A DNA stretch of 64,000 nucleotides from NCBI GenBank assembly GCA_903941105.1, contig CAJANL010000294.1, forward strand, positions 1-64,000, written 5' to 3'. This DNA comes from an uncultured Rhodospirillaceae bacterium. GTDB taxonomy: Bacteria; Pseudomonadota; Alphaproteobacteria; Rhodospirillales; Magnetospirillaceae. The notes beneath the pieces were generated by a model that saw only the letters and a list, made by a program, of their open reading frames with translations, did no database searches and was not told the DNA's origin. Shown in pieces: positions 32,418 to 42,314 of the stretch (position 1 is the first letter of the stretch; each line of letters opens with the position of its first letter). A program made the translations under genes and the position numbers.

Positions 32418-35366
32418 TCACCGCAACCCCTTCAATATCCCCCGCAGCACGTCGGCCGGCTTTTCCTTCTTGGGCGGCTCCTGATCCTGCGGGGCCGCCT
32501 CCTTGGGCTTGCGGCCGAGGAGGCTTTCCATCAGGCCGCCGCCCTTGCCCGACAGGCCCTTGCCGAGACCGCGCTCCACCAGCCAGCGCTGCAGCTGATT
32601 GATGTCGACCACCTTGCGCGGGCTGTCCAGCGGTCCCTCCAGGCGCAGGCCGAGCGGCGGCGCCGAGCCCTCCGCCAGGCGGAAGGCGATGCGGGTGTCC
32701 TGGGTGTAGCGCGGCAGGTCGATGGTGGTTTCGGCGGTGGCGGTGCCACCCTCGGCGGCCAGCTTGAGGTCGCGGCTGCTCACCACCCCGTTGTCGGCAC
32801 GGAAGGTGCCGTTCAGCGCCGAGAAGCGGGTGGTGCCTCCCGACAGGCCGGACTGCACCAGACCCAGCAGGCTGCCGAGGTTCTCGATGTTGTTGAGGCG
32901 CTGATTGACGGCGGGCAGGTCGAAGCCGGTGATGAGGCCGTCCCGTACCGCCAGGCGGCCGTCGCCGTTCAGGGTCGAGACCAGGTCGAACGGGCTGCGG
33001 CCGGCGCCGGTCCATTTGGCGTCGGCGTCGAGGCGCCCTTGCGTTACCTGAATGCCACCGGCGCCCAGCTTGGCCTCCTTGATGTCGGCGCCCACGATGG
33101 TGAAACGGCCGGCGAACCCGGTCGTGGCCAGCCGCGCCGAGGCAGTGAGGGCGCCGCCCAGCAGCTTGCCGGTCAGCGTCTCCAGGGCGGCGGTGCCGTT
33201 GACGGCGGTGAGCAAGGCAACCGGGGCGTCGATACGCCAGCCGTCCAGTGCCAGCGATTGGGCGGTGAGGTTGATGCGGGCGTCCAGACTCCGCAACCCG
33301 CCCAGGTCGAGCGGCTCGCGCGACCAATGCTCTGCGCCGGCACGGGCAGCGGCCGGCAGCGCCCGGTCCGGTGGGGCGGGAACCTTGCCGCCGGGACCGT
33401 GCGGCCCAGGCAGCGGCAGCATCAGGCCGGTGCGCTCGGCGGGCAGGAAGGGGGTAAGGTCGAGGACACCGCCGGTGAGATCGGCCGTGATCACCGTGGT
33501 CGCGCCAAGGCCGAGCGTGACGTGGCCGCCAAGGGTGGCGGCGCCGGCCTTGGCCGAGAGGTCGGCGATATCCAGCGCCGCCGTGTCCCCCCTCACCCGG
33601 GCCGAGGCGGCGAAGGGGCCGCCACCCTTGGGCCGGTAGCCTTCGGCGAACAGGCGCGCCGCCTTGGCGAAGCTGTCGGAGCGGGCGGCCAGGGCGAGGT
33701 CGATGGTCGGCGATATCCGGCCCTCACCGGTGAGCTCGACGCCGCCGGACACCAGCTTGGCGTTGATGGCTCCCGTATCCAGCGTGGCGGTGACCGCCAG
33801 CGGTCCGAGGCGCTCCACCGCCTTGCGGGAGCCGCCGGTCAGGTAGGGGGCGAGGTCGAGCCGATCCGAGGACAGCGTGGCGCTCCATGGGCCGCCGGGG
33901 CGAAAGGCGGCGGCGGCGCGCAGGCGCTGATCGTCGACGGTGAGATCGCCGCTCGACAGCCGCACCGCGTCGCCGGCCAGCCCGACCTTGCCGGTGAGGG
34001 CGGCGCGCTTGAGGCGGCTGTCGGGGACGGCGCCGAGGTCGAGCTTGAGCCATCCCAACAGCCCGCGTAGGTCATCGGCGGTGGCTTGAAGGCGGCCATC
34101 GAAGGCGGGGTGGCCCTGCTCGGCGGCCAGCACGCCCGACAGCGCGACGGTGGTGCTGCCGGGCAGCGACGCGGTGGCGCGCGACAGCGACAGGCGTCCA
34201 TCGTCCAGCATGGCGTCCACCGTCACCCGGCGTGCGGTGGAACCCTGCCAGGTGATGGCCTCGGCCGACAGCTCCAGATGGGCGGCAACACCGGTGGGAA
34301 GGGCGAAGCTGCCGGGAGCCGCCGGGGGGGCGGCCTGTGGCGGCGTCTGCGACTGGGGCGGCGCGGCTGGCGGCGCGGCGGGCTTGTTGGCGGTGGGCCG
34401 GGTGGCGAACAGGCGGTCGAGGTCGAGGGTGCCTAGCTTCAGCACCGCGTCGGCCTGCACCGGCGAGGCGCCCAGGGCGGCCACCACGCTACCGGTCGCC
34501 GTGGCATCGCCCACCCTCGCCCTGATGTCCTGCAACGCCGCTTCCTCGCCACTGACCGACAGGGTCGCGGCGGCGGACAGTGGCAGCGACGGCACCGTCA
34601 GGGTCAGCTCACCGCGCAGGTCGCGGCCGGCGGAAGCTTCGCCGAGCAGGCCGGTGAATTCGAGCCTTGCATCGGCGGACGGAAGCGCCAGGGCAGCGCG
34701 CAGGGGGGCGGCACCGTCGCCGCCCAGGCGATCCAGCGCGCCGTCGAAGGTTATCCGCTGCCCCTGCCAGCGCAGTTCACCGCGCCCGGCGAAGGGACCC
34801 TCCCGCGAGGCGAGATCGAACTCCGCCGCGATGCCGTCGATGACCGTGGCCGGCTTTCCCGGGCTGCGGAAGGCCGCGGCGCCGTTCCGGATGACAACGC
34901 CGTTCAGCGCCAGTGCGCGGCCGGCGGCTGGTTTGGCGGTGGGGGGGGAGGCAGGGCCGGAATCGCCACCGGCCTTGGCGGTGGGGGTGAATTCCCAGTT
35001 GCCACGGCCGTCGGCCAGGCGTTCCAGTTGGACATCGGGCTTCTCCACCACCAGCGAGTCGATGGCGACGCGGCCGGTCAGCAGCGGCAGCAGTTTGAGG
35101 CGCACCCGCACCGCTTCGGCGGTGGCGAAGGCGGGCGCCTCGCCGCCGGGCAGATTGGCGACGCTGACCCGCTCGGCGGTCACCGCCACCGCCGGCAGCA
35201 CGCGCACCGTGAGGCTGGTGAAATCCACCTTGCGGCCCAGGGCCGCCTCGGCGCCGGCCACGATATCGGGCTTGTAGCGGTTCCAGTCGATCAGCGCCGG
35301 CACCACCAGGGCCGCCAGCGCCACCGCCGCGACAAGGCCGCCGCCGATAAGGGCTGCCGTCTTCAT
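32418..35366 (-). CDS. AsmA family envelope protein
   Basis: 982 residues from ATG 35366 (GGGGAGG 7 bp upstream). One N-terminal membrane helix (LIGGGLVAAVALAALVVPAL) is followed by WNRYKPDI and the AsmA start domain, then long periplasmic beta-rich repeats, and near the end the AsmA-type segment ALNGTFRADNGVVSSRDLKL. AsmA-like proteins bridge the periplasm and help move lipids to or maintain the outer membrane. A proline/alanine-rich linker lies near 355-385. A glycine- and lysine-rich C-terminus follows. Confidence 0.88.
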   Translation of the reverse strand: MKTAALIGGGLVAAVALAALVVPALIDWNRYKPDIVAGAEAALGRKVDFTSLTVRVLPAVAVTAERVSVANLPGGEAPAFATAEAVRVRLKLLPLLTGRVAIDSLVVEKPDVQLERLADGRGNWEFTPTAKAGGDSGPASPPTAKPAAGRALALNGVVIRNGAAAFRSPGKPATVIDGIAAEFDLASREGPFAGRGELRWQGQRITFDGALDRLGGDGAAPLRAALALPSADARLEFTGLLGEASAGRDLRGELTLTVPSLPLSAAATLSVSGEEAALQDIRARVGDATATGSVVAALGASPVQADAVLKLGTLDLDRLFATRPTANKPAAPPAAPPQSQTPPQAAPPAAPGSFALPTGVAAHLELSAEAITWQGSTARRVTVDAMLDDGRLSLSRATASLPGSTTVALSGVLAAEQGHPAFDGRLQATADDLRGLLGWLKLDLGAVPDSRLKRAALTGKVGLAGDAVRLSSGDLTVDDQRLRAAAAFRPGGPWSATLSSDRLDLAPYLTGGSRKAVERLGPLAVTATLDTGAINAKLVSGGVELTGEGRISPTIDLALAARSDSFAKAARLFAEGYRPKGGGPFAASARVRGDTAALDIADLSAKAGAATLGGHVTLGLGATTVITADLTGGVLDLTPFLPAERTGLMLPLPGPHGPGGKVPAPPDRALPAAARAGAEHWSREPLDLGGLRSLDARINLTAQSLALDGWRIDAPVALLTAVNGTAALETLTGKLLGGALTASARLATTGFAGRFTIVGADIKEAKLGAGGIQVTQGRLDADAKWTGAGRSPFDLVSTLNGDGRLAVRDGLITGFDLPAVNQRLNNIENLGSLLGLVQSGLSGGTTRFSALNGTFRADNGVVSSRDLKLAAEGGTATAETTIDLPRYTQDTRIAFRLAEGSAPPLGLRLEGPLDSPRKVVDINQLQRWLVERGLGKGLSGKGGGLMESLLGRKPKEAAPQDQEPPKKEKPADVLRGILKGLR

Positions 35367-35460
35367 CCATCCGCCTCCCCAATCCATTGGCCGCCAGTGT
35401 AGGGGGGCCGCGGCCCGAGGGCAAACACGGCTGACGTGACGCGGCACGGTCAGGAGGGCA

Positions 35461-36510
35461 TTACCCTCCCGCCACCGGCGCCCACAGCACGTCTTCGATG
35501 TTGGCCGCATCGGTCAGCAGCATGACCAGACGGTCGAAGCCGAGGGCGATGCCGGCACTTTCGGGCAAGCCGAACTCCAGGGCGGCAAGGAAATCTTCGT
35601 CCACCGGGTAGCGTTCGCCGTACAGCGCCTGCTTGAGGTCCATGTCGGCGGTGAAGCGGCGGCGCTGCTCGGCGGCATCGGTGAGTTCGCCGAAGGCGTT
35701 GGCCAGTTCCACCCCGCAGGCATAGGCCTCGAAGCGCTCCGCCACCCGGGGATCGCCGGGCGAAGGCCGCGCCAGCGCCGCCATGGACAGCGGATAGGAA
35801 TGCAGGAACACCGGCCGCCCATAGCCGAGATGCGGCTCGATGCGCTCCAGCATGACCTTGAAGACGACGTCGTCCCAGCTGTCGGAGCCACTCACCGAGA
35901 TGCCGATGCGCCGGGCCTCGGCGGCCAGCAGGGCGGTATCGGGAGACCACGGATCAGGGGCGGTGGCCAGCACATCGAGGCCGGCATACTCGGCGAATGC
36001 CTCGGCCACCGACAGCCGCCGCCAGGGGCCGAACGGGTCGCACATGGCCGCGCCGCGCCGCAGGCTCGCTACTCCGGCCGCCCTGGCGCAGGCCCGCACC
36101 AGTTCCTCGGTGTCCCGCATCAGGTCGTCGAGGCTGGCGCCCGCGCGGTACCACTCCAGCATGGTGAATTCGGGATGGTGGGTGGGCGAGCGCTCGCCGT
36201 TGCGGAACACCCGCGCCATCTGCCACAGCCGCGCCACCCCGCCGGCCAGCAGCTTCTTCATGGCGAATTCCGGGCTGGTGTGCAGGTAGAGCGCCTGCCG
36301 TCCCTGGCCGAACGGTTCGTCCAGGGTGGTGGCGAAGGCCCGCAGATGCGGCTCCAGCCCGGGCGAGACCTGCAGGCAGGGCGTTTCCACCTCGGCGAAG
36401 TCATGGGCCTCGAAAAAGGCGCGGGTGGTGCGTACCGCAGCGGTGCGGGCCGCCAGATTACCGCGTCGGGCCGCCATGCTGTCCGGATGCCACCACGGCA
36501 AACGCGTCAC
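35461..36510 (-). CDS. epmA: EF-P lysyltransferase-like EpmA (GenX/PoxA)
   Basis: 349 residues, a class II lysyl-tRNA synthetase catalytic core without the anticodon-binding domain. Motif 2 is seen as FRNGERSPTHHPEFTMLEWY and motif 3 as GIALGFDRLVMLL. EpmA attaches beta-lysine to elongation factor P so ribosomes can pass polyproline stretches. No efp or epmB lies nearby. It starts 13 bp after the HAD phosphatase stop. Confidence 0.9.
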   Translation of the reverse strand: MTRLPWWHPDSMAARRGNLAARTAAVRTTRAFFEAHDFAEVETPCLQVSPGLEPHLRAFATTLDEPFGQGRQALYLHTSPEFAMKKLLAGGVARLWQMARVFRNGERSPTHHPEFTMLEWYRAGASLDDLMRDTEELVRACARAAGVASLRRGAAMCDPFGPWRRLSVAEAFAEYAGLDVLATAPDPWSPDTALLAAEARRIGISVSGSDSWDDVVFKVMLERIEPHLGYGRPVFLHSYPLSMAALARPSPGDPRVAERFEAYACGVELANAFGELTDAAEQRRRFTADMDLKQALYGERYPVDEDFLAALEFGLPESAGIALGFDRLVMLLTDAANIEDVLWAPVAGG

Positions 36511-36523
36511 CGGAGCAAACGCC

Positions 36524-37201
36524 TCACCGGCGCTCCCCGGACATGGCCGCCATGACCTCGGCCAGATTGTCGTAGCTGTCGATGATGAACTGGGCGCCGG
36601 CGCTCTGCAGCTCCTCCAGGGAGTGATAGCCCCACGACACGCCGATGGCGGTACTGCGGGCGGCGCTGGCCATCATCATGTCGAACGAGGTATCGCCGAT
36701 CATCACCATGTCGGCGGGGTCGACCCCCACCTCGGCGGCGGCGCGCAGCAGCATGGCCGGGTTGGGCTTGCTGGGATTGTCGTCGGCGGTCTGGATGGTG
36801 ACGAAGCGGTCTTCCAGTCCGTACGCCTCAAGGAACGACTCGACCCCGCGCAGCGACTTGCCGGTGGCGAGGCCGAGCAGCCAGCCCTGCTCCTCCAGCG
36901 CGTCGAGCGCTTCATACACTCCGGGGAACAGCGGCTCCATGCTGTCGGGCAGCAGGTGGAGGGCGCGGAATGCCTCCTTGTAGGCCTCGGCCATGGCGCG
37001 GTGCACCGAATAGGGCGCGAACGGCATCAGCGCGCCGCAGGCCTCCACCAGCGACAGCCCGATGATGCCGCGCACCTTGGCCGGCCGCGGCATGCCGAGG
37101 CCGAGCTTCATCCACGCCTGGGTCATGGCCGAGACGATGTTGTGCTGGCTGTCGATAAGGGTGCCGTCGACGTCGAAGACGGCAAGGCGAGTGTGCGACA
37201 T
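36524..37201 (-). CDS. HAD-superfamily phosphatase (Gph-like)
   Basis: 225 residues with the four HAD motifs: DVDGTLIDS at 10-18, a serine/threonine in LATGKS near 112, lysine in NPSKPNPAM near 145, and GDTSFDMMMA near 167. It has a helical cap of the phosphoglycolate-phosphatase type. The substrate is not certain; pyrophosphatase- and Gph-type proteins share this pattern. Confidence 0.85.
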   Translation of the reverse strand: MSHTRLAVFDVDGTLIDSQHNIVSAMTQAWMKLGLGMPRPAKVRGIIGLSLVEACGALMPFAPYSVHRAMAEAYKEAFRALHLLPDSMEPLFPGVYEALDALEEQGWLLGLATGKSLRGVESFLEAYGLEDRFVTIQTADDNPSKPNPAMLLRAAAEVGVDPADMVMIGDTSFDMMMASAARSTAIGVSWGYHSLEELQSAGAQFIIDSYDNLAEVMAAMSGERR

Positions 37202-37541
37202 GGGGCTTTACGCCGGATGTTTCCCTGTTAAGTGCAGTTTAACCCATCCCCGCGGGAGAACCAACACGACGTGTGTGATGATTCTGTTGTGTATAGGCGG
37301 AATAAAATGGGTGCGATGAGACGGCGCCTCGATTTCGCGAGACCTGGGTCCGTGGCGGAACCGAGGCGCCAGCCCCTCCCCCCCGGGAGAGCGGCACGGG
37401 CGCGGGGCTATTCCTCAGTCAAGGAACCACCCCGCCCGGCTCCAAACTTCCCCCCGGTCGTTGGTGCCGATGCCCGTAACAATCCGGCATCCTATGCACC
37501 GAGCTGGTGGTGTAAATCAGGTATTAACCCGATGCGCTGAT
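37202..37541. other. Gene-free stretch with a 9 bp inverted repeat
   Basis: 340 bp without a supportable gene. GGCGCCTCG at 37323-37331 and CGAGGCGCC at 37362-37370 form a perfect stem around a 30-base loop. The HAD gene promoter should lie in the left part. Nothing else is apparent. Confidence 0.4.
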
Positions 37542-38435
37542 TTATCGCGGCAGGCGATAGAAATCGGCGATGTAGGCCCAGGCCTCCTCGGCGGTTTCGA
37601 CGAAGGTGAAGATGTCCTTGTCGTCGGGGCCGATCATGCCCTCGCCCGCCATGGCGTCGAGGTTGACCACCCGCTCCCAGTACTCGCGACCGAACAGCAG
37701 GATGGGGATGGGTTCGATCTTGCCGGTCTGGATCAGGGTGGCGGCCTCGAACAGTTCGTCGAGCGTGCCGAACCCGCCGGGGAACACCACCAGCGCCTTG
37801 GACCGCGTCAGGAAGTGCATCTTGCGGATGGCGAAGTAGTGGAAACGGAAACACAGCTCGGGCGTGATGTAGGGATTGGGGTCCTGCTCCATGGGCAGCA
37901 CAATATTGAGCCCGATGGACTTGCCGCCGACGTCGTCGGCGCCGCGATTGGCCGCCTCCATGATGCCCGGGCCACCGCCGGTCTTGACCACGAAGTCGCA
38001 GACATGTTCGCCGACGCAGGTGTTGGAGACGATCTGGGCGAAGCGTCGCGCCTCCTCGTAATAGCGGCTATTGGCCAGCATGCGGCGGGCGACGGCCAGA
38101 CGGCGGGCGACGACACGGTCGCTCGGACTGTTGCGCGCGGCCAACTCGGCCGCCTCCAGCTCCTCCTGGGCCCTGTCCGGCTCGGCAATGCGGGCGGAGC
38201 CGAACACCGACACCGTCGACATGATGCCGTGTTCCTGCTGCAGCAGTTCCGGCTTCAGCAACTCCAGTTGCAGGCGTACCGGGCGCAGATCCTGGCGCAG
38301 CAGGAAATCGACATCCTCGAAGGCCAGCCGGTACGAGGGGGCGGCGGCCTGGGCCGAGGCGGCCGGCCGCTCGGCGACCAGTTGGGCCTCCTGGCGGGCG
38401 GTGGGAAAGGGGCCGGGCGGCGGAACGATGGACAT
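37542..38435 (-). CDS. LOG family / TIGR00730 Rossmann-fold protein
   Basis: 297 residues. The nucleotide-binding segments KTGGGPGIMEAANRGADD and VVFPGGFGTLDELFEA are diagnostic of the LOG (Lonely Guy) family, whose known members cleave AMP from cytokinin-type nucleotides. This longer variant has about 90 extra N-terminal residues with no known motif. Cytoplasmic; divergent from the MBL gene at 38571. Confidence 0.85.
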   Translation of the reverse strand: MSIVPPPGPFPTARQEAQLVAERPAASAQAAAPSYRLAFEDVDFLLRQDLRPVRLQLELLKPELLQQEHGIMSTVSVFGSARIAEPDRAQEELEAAELAARNSPSDRVVARRLAVARRMLANSRYYEEARRFAQIVSNTCVGEHVCDFVVKTGGGPGIMEAANRGADDVGGKSIGLNIVLPMEQDPNPYITPELCFRFHYFAIRKMHFLTRSKALVVFPGGFGTLDELFEAATLIQTGKIEPIPILLFGREYWERVVNLDAMAGEGMIGPDDKDIFTFVETAEEAWAYIADFYRLPR

Positions 38436-38570
38436 GAACGGTGCCCCTCCAGGACTACGGACCGACCATTGTCTGCCGTCAAGGTTACCAGCCCGTAAAG
38501 ACAGCGTGCTTGGAATGACCCGCCGCCTCCGCTATAGGGGGGAGGCAGCGACTCAAGGGAACCCTCAGGC

Positions 38571-39227
38571 ATGTCTCACCAGCATCTCGGCGATTTCGGC
38601 GATTTCTCGGTCACGGTGGTGGTGACCAGCCCGCCCTGGTACGAGAACTGCTACATCGTCCGCCATCGTCCCTCGGGCGCGCTGGCGGTGGTCGATCCCG
38701 GCGGCGACGCCCAGCGCATCCTCGACGCGGTGGCGGCCGAGGCCGGCACGCCCGAGATGGTGCTGCTCACCCATGGCCACCCCGATCACCTGGGAGCGGC
38801 GCGGGCCATCGAGACGGCGCTGAAGATTCCGACCCTGGCCCACATCGACGAGTCGCCGGTGATCGCCGCCGCTTCCGACCTCAACCGCGCCTTCGCCGGC
38901 GAACCCATAGCCGGGCCGGGCGACCTGCAGCCGTTCAAGGGCGAGCCGGCTCTCAACCTGGGACCGGCCACCATCCGCGTCCATGCCACCCCCGGCCACA
39001 CGCCGGGCGGCGTCTGCTACGACTTCGGCGCCTTCGTGCTGACCGGAGACACCCTGTTCAAGAACGGTCTCGGCCGTACCGACCTGCCCGGCGGCAGCGA
39101 GCAGCAGCTGTGGGCCTCCATCACCCGGGTGCTGGAACGGCTGCCCGACGACGCCATGCTGTTCAGCGGCCATGGCCCCGGCTGGCCGGCGCGCGAGGCC
39201 CGGCGCTGGTGGCAGATGGTGAGCTGA
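38571..39227 (+). CDS. MBL-fold metallo-hydrolase (glyoxalase II-like)
   Basis: 218 residues. The zinc site is clear: THGHPDHLG near 65, a histidine in TPGHTPGG, GDTLFKNG and HGPGWP at the end. The size and motif set are those of YcbL/glyoxalase-II-like hydrolases that cleave thioesters or lactones. Its stop is one base before the GTG of the next gene, so the two are probably co-expressed. Confidence 0.85.
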   Translation: MSHQHLGDFGDFSVTVVVTSPPWYENCYIVRHRPSGALAVVDPGGDAQRILDAVAAEAGTPEMVLLTHGHPDHLGAARAIETALKIPTLAHIDESPVIAAASDLNRAFAGEPIAGPGDLQPFKGEPALNLGPATIRVHATPGHTPGGVCYDFGAFVLTGDTLFKNGLGRTDLPGGSEQQLWASITRVLERLPDDAMLFSGHGPGWPAREARRWWQMVS

Positions 39228-39228
39228 G

Positions 39229-41394
39229 GTGACGCCGGGCGAGGCCATCGCCGCCAAGGACGCCGCCCGCGAGGCGCTGCGTCGCGGCGATGCCGTCGCC
39301 GCCCTGGCCCACGCCGAGCGCGCCGTCGCGCTCGCCCCCTCGCTGCCCGAGGCCTGGGTGGCGCTGGGAACCGTCAGATTGGTGATGGGGGACGCGGCCG
39401 CCGCCTGCACCCATCTCGACCGCGCCGTCACCCTCGCCCCGCTGCTGGCCGAGGCCCGCCTCAATCTTTCGGTGGCGCTGATGAGCGCCGGGCGGCTCGA
39501 CGAGGCCCGCGCCGCCCTGTTCGCCGCCGCCACCGTCGACCCCGGCCTCGATGTCCGGGCCGCTACCGAGCGCCTGCTGGTGTCGTGCCGCGCCGAGTTC
39601 AGCCGCTCGCGTCGGCCGGAAACCGCCGCACGGCTGGCCACGGTGCTGCAAGCAGCCCGGCTGTTCGACGAGGCAGCCGACGTGCTGCGGCAAATCCTGG
39701 CCGATTTTGACGCCGACGCCGACCTGTGGTCGCTGCTGGGGCAGATTCTGCTGGCCGGGCGCCGCCACGACGAAGCGGTGCTGGCCGCCCTGGAGGCCGA
39801 CCATCGCGCCCCCGGCGACGTGGCGCACATCGCCAATGCCGCCGGCATCCTGGCCGACAAGGGCGATCTCGCCGCCGCCGTCGCCATGGCCGAGCGGGCC
39901 GCCCAACGTTTCCCCGACAGCTGCCGTCCCCACCTGCTGCTGGCCGACCTGACAGGTCGAACCGACGCCGCCGCCGAGTGGCGTCATATGGTGAATGCCG
40001 CCGATGCCGCCGATGCCACCGCCGCGGCCTTGTCACGCGCCTGCTTCGCCGCCTATGAACGATCGGATTGGGCGGTGGTTGAGCGGCTGAGGCCCCGGCT
40101 CGACGCTGCTCTGCGGACCGGTGAGGGCGTCCAGCCGTTGCGGCTGGCGGTGATGCCCTATGGTGCCGCCGAATTGCACCGCAACGCCGAGGCGTTCAGT
40201 CGCGCCCAGTGGCCGGCCCGCCGTCCGCTGGCCGCCGCCGCCGCGGCCAAGCCGCGCCTGCGTCTGGGCTACCTGTCGGCCGACTTCCGCGCCCATCCGG
40301 TGGGGACCACCATCCTCGACCTGTTTCGCCACCACGACCGCTCGCGACACGAGGTTCGCCTCTATGCGGTGGGCGCCACCGACGACGGCCCGGAACAGCG
40401 CGCCCTGGCGGCGGCGGCCGACGCCTTCACGACCCTGGGCGCCGTGTCCGACCTGGATGCCGCCCGGCGCATCCGCGACGACGGCATCGACATCCTGCTT
40501 GAACTGGGCGGCCATACCAAGAATGCCCGCCCGGGGATTCTGTCCTATCGCCCGGCCCCGGTGCAGATGCATTTCCTGGGCTATCCGGGAACCACCGGGG
40601 CCGGCTTCGTCGACTACATCGTCGGCGACCCGTGGACCATCCCCCCCGAGGCCGAGCGGTACTTCACCGAATGCATTCTCCGCCTGCCGGTGCCGGCCCT
40701 GATCAACACGCCGCGACCGCCCGCGGCGGCGGCGCGGTCCCGTTCCGCCTACGGCCTGCCCGAGGCGGCGGTGGTGCTGAGTTCGTTCAACCACTCCCAC
40801 AAGATCACGCCGCAGCTGTTTGCCGTCTGGTGCGACATCCTGGCGGCGTTGCCCGAGGCGGTGCTGTGGCTGCGCTCCAGCCTGCCCGAGACCGCCGCCA
40901 CTCTGCGAGACGCCGCCAGACGCCGCGGCCTCGATCCCGCCCGCCTGCTGTTCGCGCCCCGGGTGGCGTTGGCCGAGCACTTCGCCCGCTACCGGGTGTG
41001 CGACCTGATGCTCGACACCACTCCTTACGGCGCGCACAGCACCGCCGCCGATGCCCTGTGGATGGGCTGCCCCTTGGTGACGCTGGCCGGCGAAACCTTT
41101 GCCGCCCGGGTCTGCGCCGGCCTGCTCGACGCCGCCGGTATGGGCGAGTGCATCGCCGTCGATCTCGACGACTATCGTATCAAGGCGGTGGAGCTGGCCC
41201 GCGACGCAGCCGCCCGTTCCGTGGTGAAGGCCAAGGCGGAACAGGCGCGCCACGGCCTGCTGTTCGACACCCGCGCCTTCACCCGGTGGTTCGAGTTGGG
41301 TCTGGAGACGGCGTGGACCCGGGCCGCCGCCGGCCTGCCGCCCGCCACGGTCAATGTACCGCGCGTCCCCACGGATGAAACGGGATCAGCCTGA
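39229..41394 (+). CDS. TPR and GT41 (SPINDLY-like) O-glycosyltransferase
   Basis: 721 residues starting at GTG 39229. The N-terminal third holds tetratricopeptide repeats. The C-terminal half matches GT41 glycosyltransferases: LRLGYLSADFRAHPVGTTIL, LGYPGTTGAGFVDYIVGDPW, FNHSHKITPQLFAVWCDILA and LDTTPYGAHSTAADALWMGC. Members attach GlcNAc, fucose or other sugars to protein serine or threonine, and in bacteria often modify flagellin or surface proteins. The donor here is unknown. The 3' end overlaps the convergent gene at 41351 by 44 bp. Confidence 0.85.
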   Translation: MTPGEAIAAKDAAREALRRGDAVAALAHAERAVALAPSLPEAWVALGTVRLVMGDAAAACTHLDRAVTLAPLLAEARLNLSVALMSAGRLDEARAALFAAATVDPGLDVRAATERLLVSCRAEFSRSRRPETAARLATVLQAARLFDEAADVLRQILADFDADADLWSLLGQILLAGRRHDEAVLAALEADHRAPGDVAHIANAAGILADKGDLAAAVAMAERAAQRFPDSCRPHLLLADLTGRTDAAAEWRHMVNAADAADATAAALSRACFAAYERSDWAVVERLRPRLDAALRTGEGVQPLRLAVMPYGAAELHRNAEAFSRAQWPARRPLAAAAAAKPRLRLGYLSADFRAHPVGTTILDLFRHHDRSRHEVRLYAVGATDDGPEQRALAAAADAFTTLGAVSDLDAARRIRDDGIDILLELGGHTKNARPGILSYRPAPVQMHFLGYPGTTGAGFVDYIVGDPWTIPPEAERYFTECILRLPVPALINTPRPPAAAARSRSAYGLPEAAVVLSSFNHSHKITPQLFAVWCDILAALPEAVLWLRSSLPETAATLRDAARRRGLDPARLLFAPRVALAEHFARYRVCDLMLDTTPYGAHSTAADALWMGCPLVTLAGETFAARVCAGLLDAAGMGECIAVDLDDYRIKAVELARDAAARSVVKAKAEQARHGLLFDTRAFTRWFELGLETAWTRAAAGLPPATVNVPRVPTDETGSA

Positions 41395-42205
41395 GGCCGG
41401 ACGGAACGGTTGCCGCCGCAAGGTCGATGTCGTCGGCCTTGACCGGCAGGCGGACGACGCCGGCCGCCAGCGGCAGTTCCAGCACCCGCCGCCCCCCGTC
41501 GTCCTGGCGCAGCACCAGCCGCATGCCGGTGGTGGCGGCGCGCAGGGCTCGGGCACGGAACGGGTCGTCGGCGACCAGCAGCACCCGGCGCAGCACCTTG
41601 GTCTGGGTGGCGTAGGCGATCACCGCCACCGAGCGCGTCGGCATGTCGTCCTCGGCGGCGGAGACGGCGGCGAGGCGGCGCGATTCGCCGTCGGGGGACA
41701 GCGTCACCACCGGGCTGTCGGAGTCGAACAGCCACAGCCCGTCGGCCAACCCGTAGGCGGAGCGGCGGCCGGCGCGTTCCACCCACATCAGGCCATCGTC
41801 ACCGAGCGACAAGGCAGTGCCGTTGGCCAGCATGGAATAGATCGGCGTCTTCTTGAGATCGGCCGCGGACTCCAACAGCCAGGCATCCACCCGCACGCGG
41901 CCCTCGGCGCGGCCCAAGGCGTCGGGCACCACCACCTCCTGACTCAGCAGCAGACGACGCGGCCTGGGCTCGCCGGGCATCATCACCGAGGCCGTGCTGA
42001 ACGAGCGGTTGATCTGGCGCACCGCCATGCGGCCCTTGTCGTCCCGCACCAGGAACGACGAGCCGCCGGTCAACGTCGAATCGTCGTGGCGCGAGCCGTT
42101 GGTGACGGCCATCACCGCCGCAACCACGACGACGATCGGCAGGGTGAACATCGTCACCACGACCGCGACGATGACGCCCGCATAGAAAGCCCACAACTTC
42201 CGCAT
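41351..42205 (-). CDS. Membrane-anchored hypothetical protein
   Basis: 284 residues. One long N-terminal membrane helix (about 7-36) is followed by a soluble domain of beta-rich character, for example DGLMWVERAGRRSAYGLADG and WLFDSDSPVVTLSPDGE. It would face the periplasm. No family recognised. Its last 44 bp overlap the end of the GT41 gene on the other strand, so both C-termini are encoded by the same DNA. Confidence 0.65.
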   Translation of the reverse strand: MRKLWAFYAGVIVAVVVTMFTLPIVVVVAAVMAVTNGSRHDDSTLTGGSSFLVRDDKGRMAVRQINRSFSTASVMMPGEPRPRRLLLSQEVVVPDALGRAEGRVRVDAWLLESAADLKKTPIYSMLANGTALSLGDDGLMWVERAGRRSAYGLADGLWLFDSDSPVVTLSPDGESRRLAAVSAAEDDMPTRSVAVIAYATQTKVLRRVLLVADDPFRARALRAATTGMRLVLRQDDGGRRVLELPLAAGVVRLPVKADDIDLAAATVPSGLRLIPFHPWGRAVH

Positions 42206-42314
42206 TTACGGCCCCCACGCGCGAATCCCCTGATGATTTGTCGCGCGCGGGGCCACATTACGCTGCCACGCTTCGTGCCGCAACCGGTGGCGCGGGCATC
42301 AAGGAGGAGCTGCC

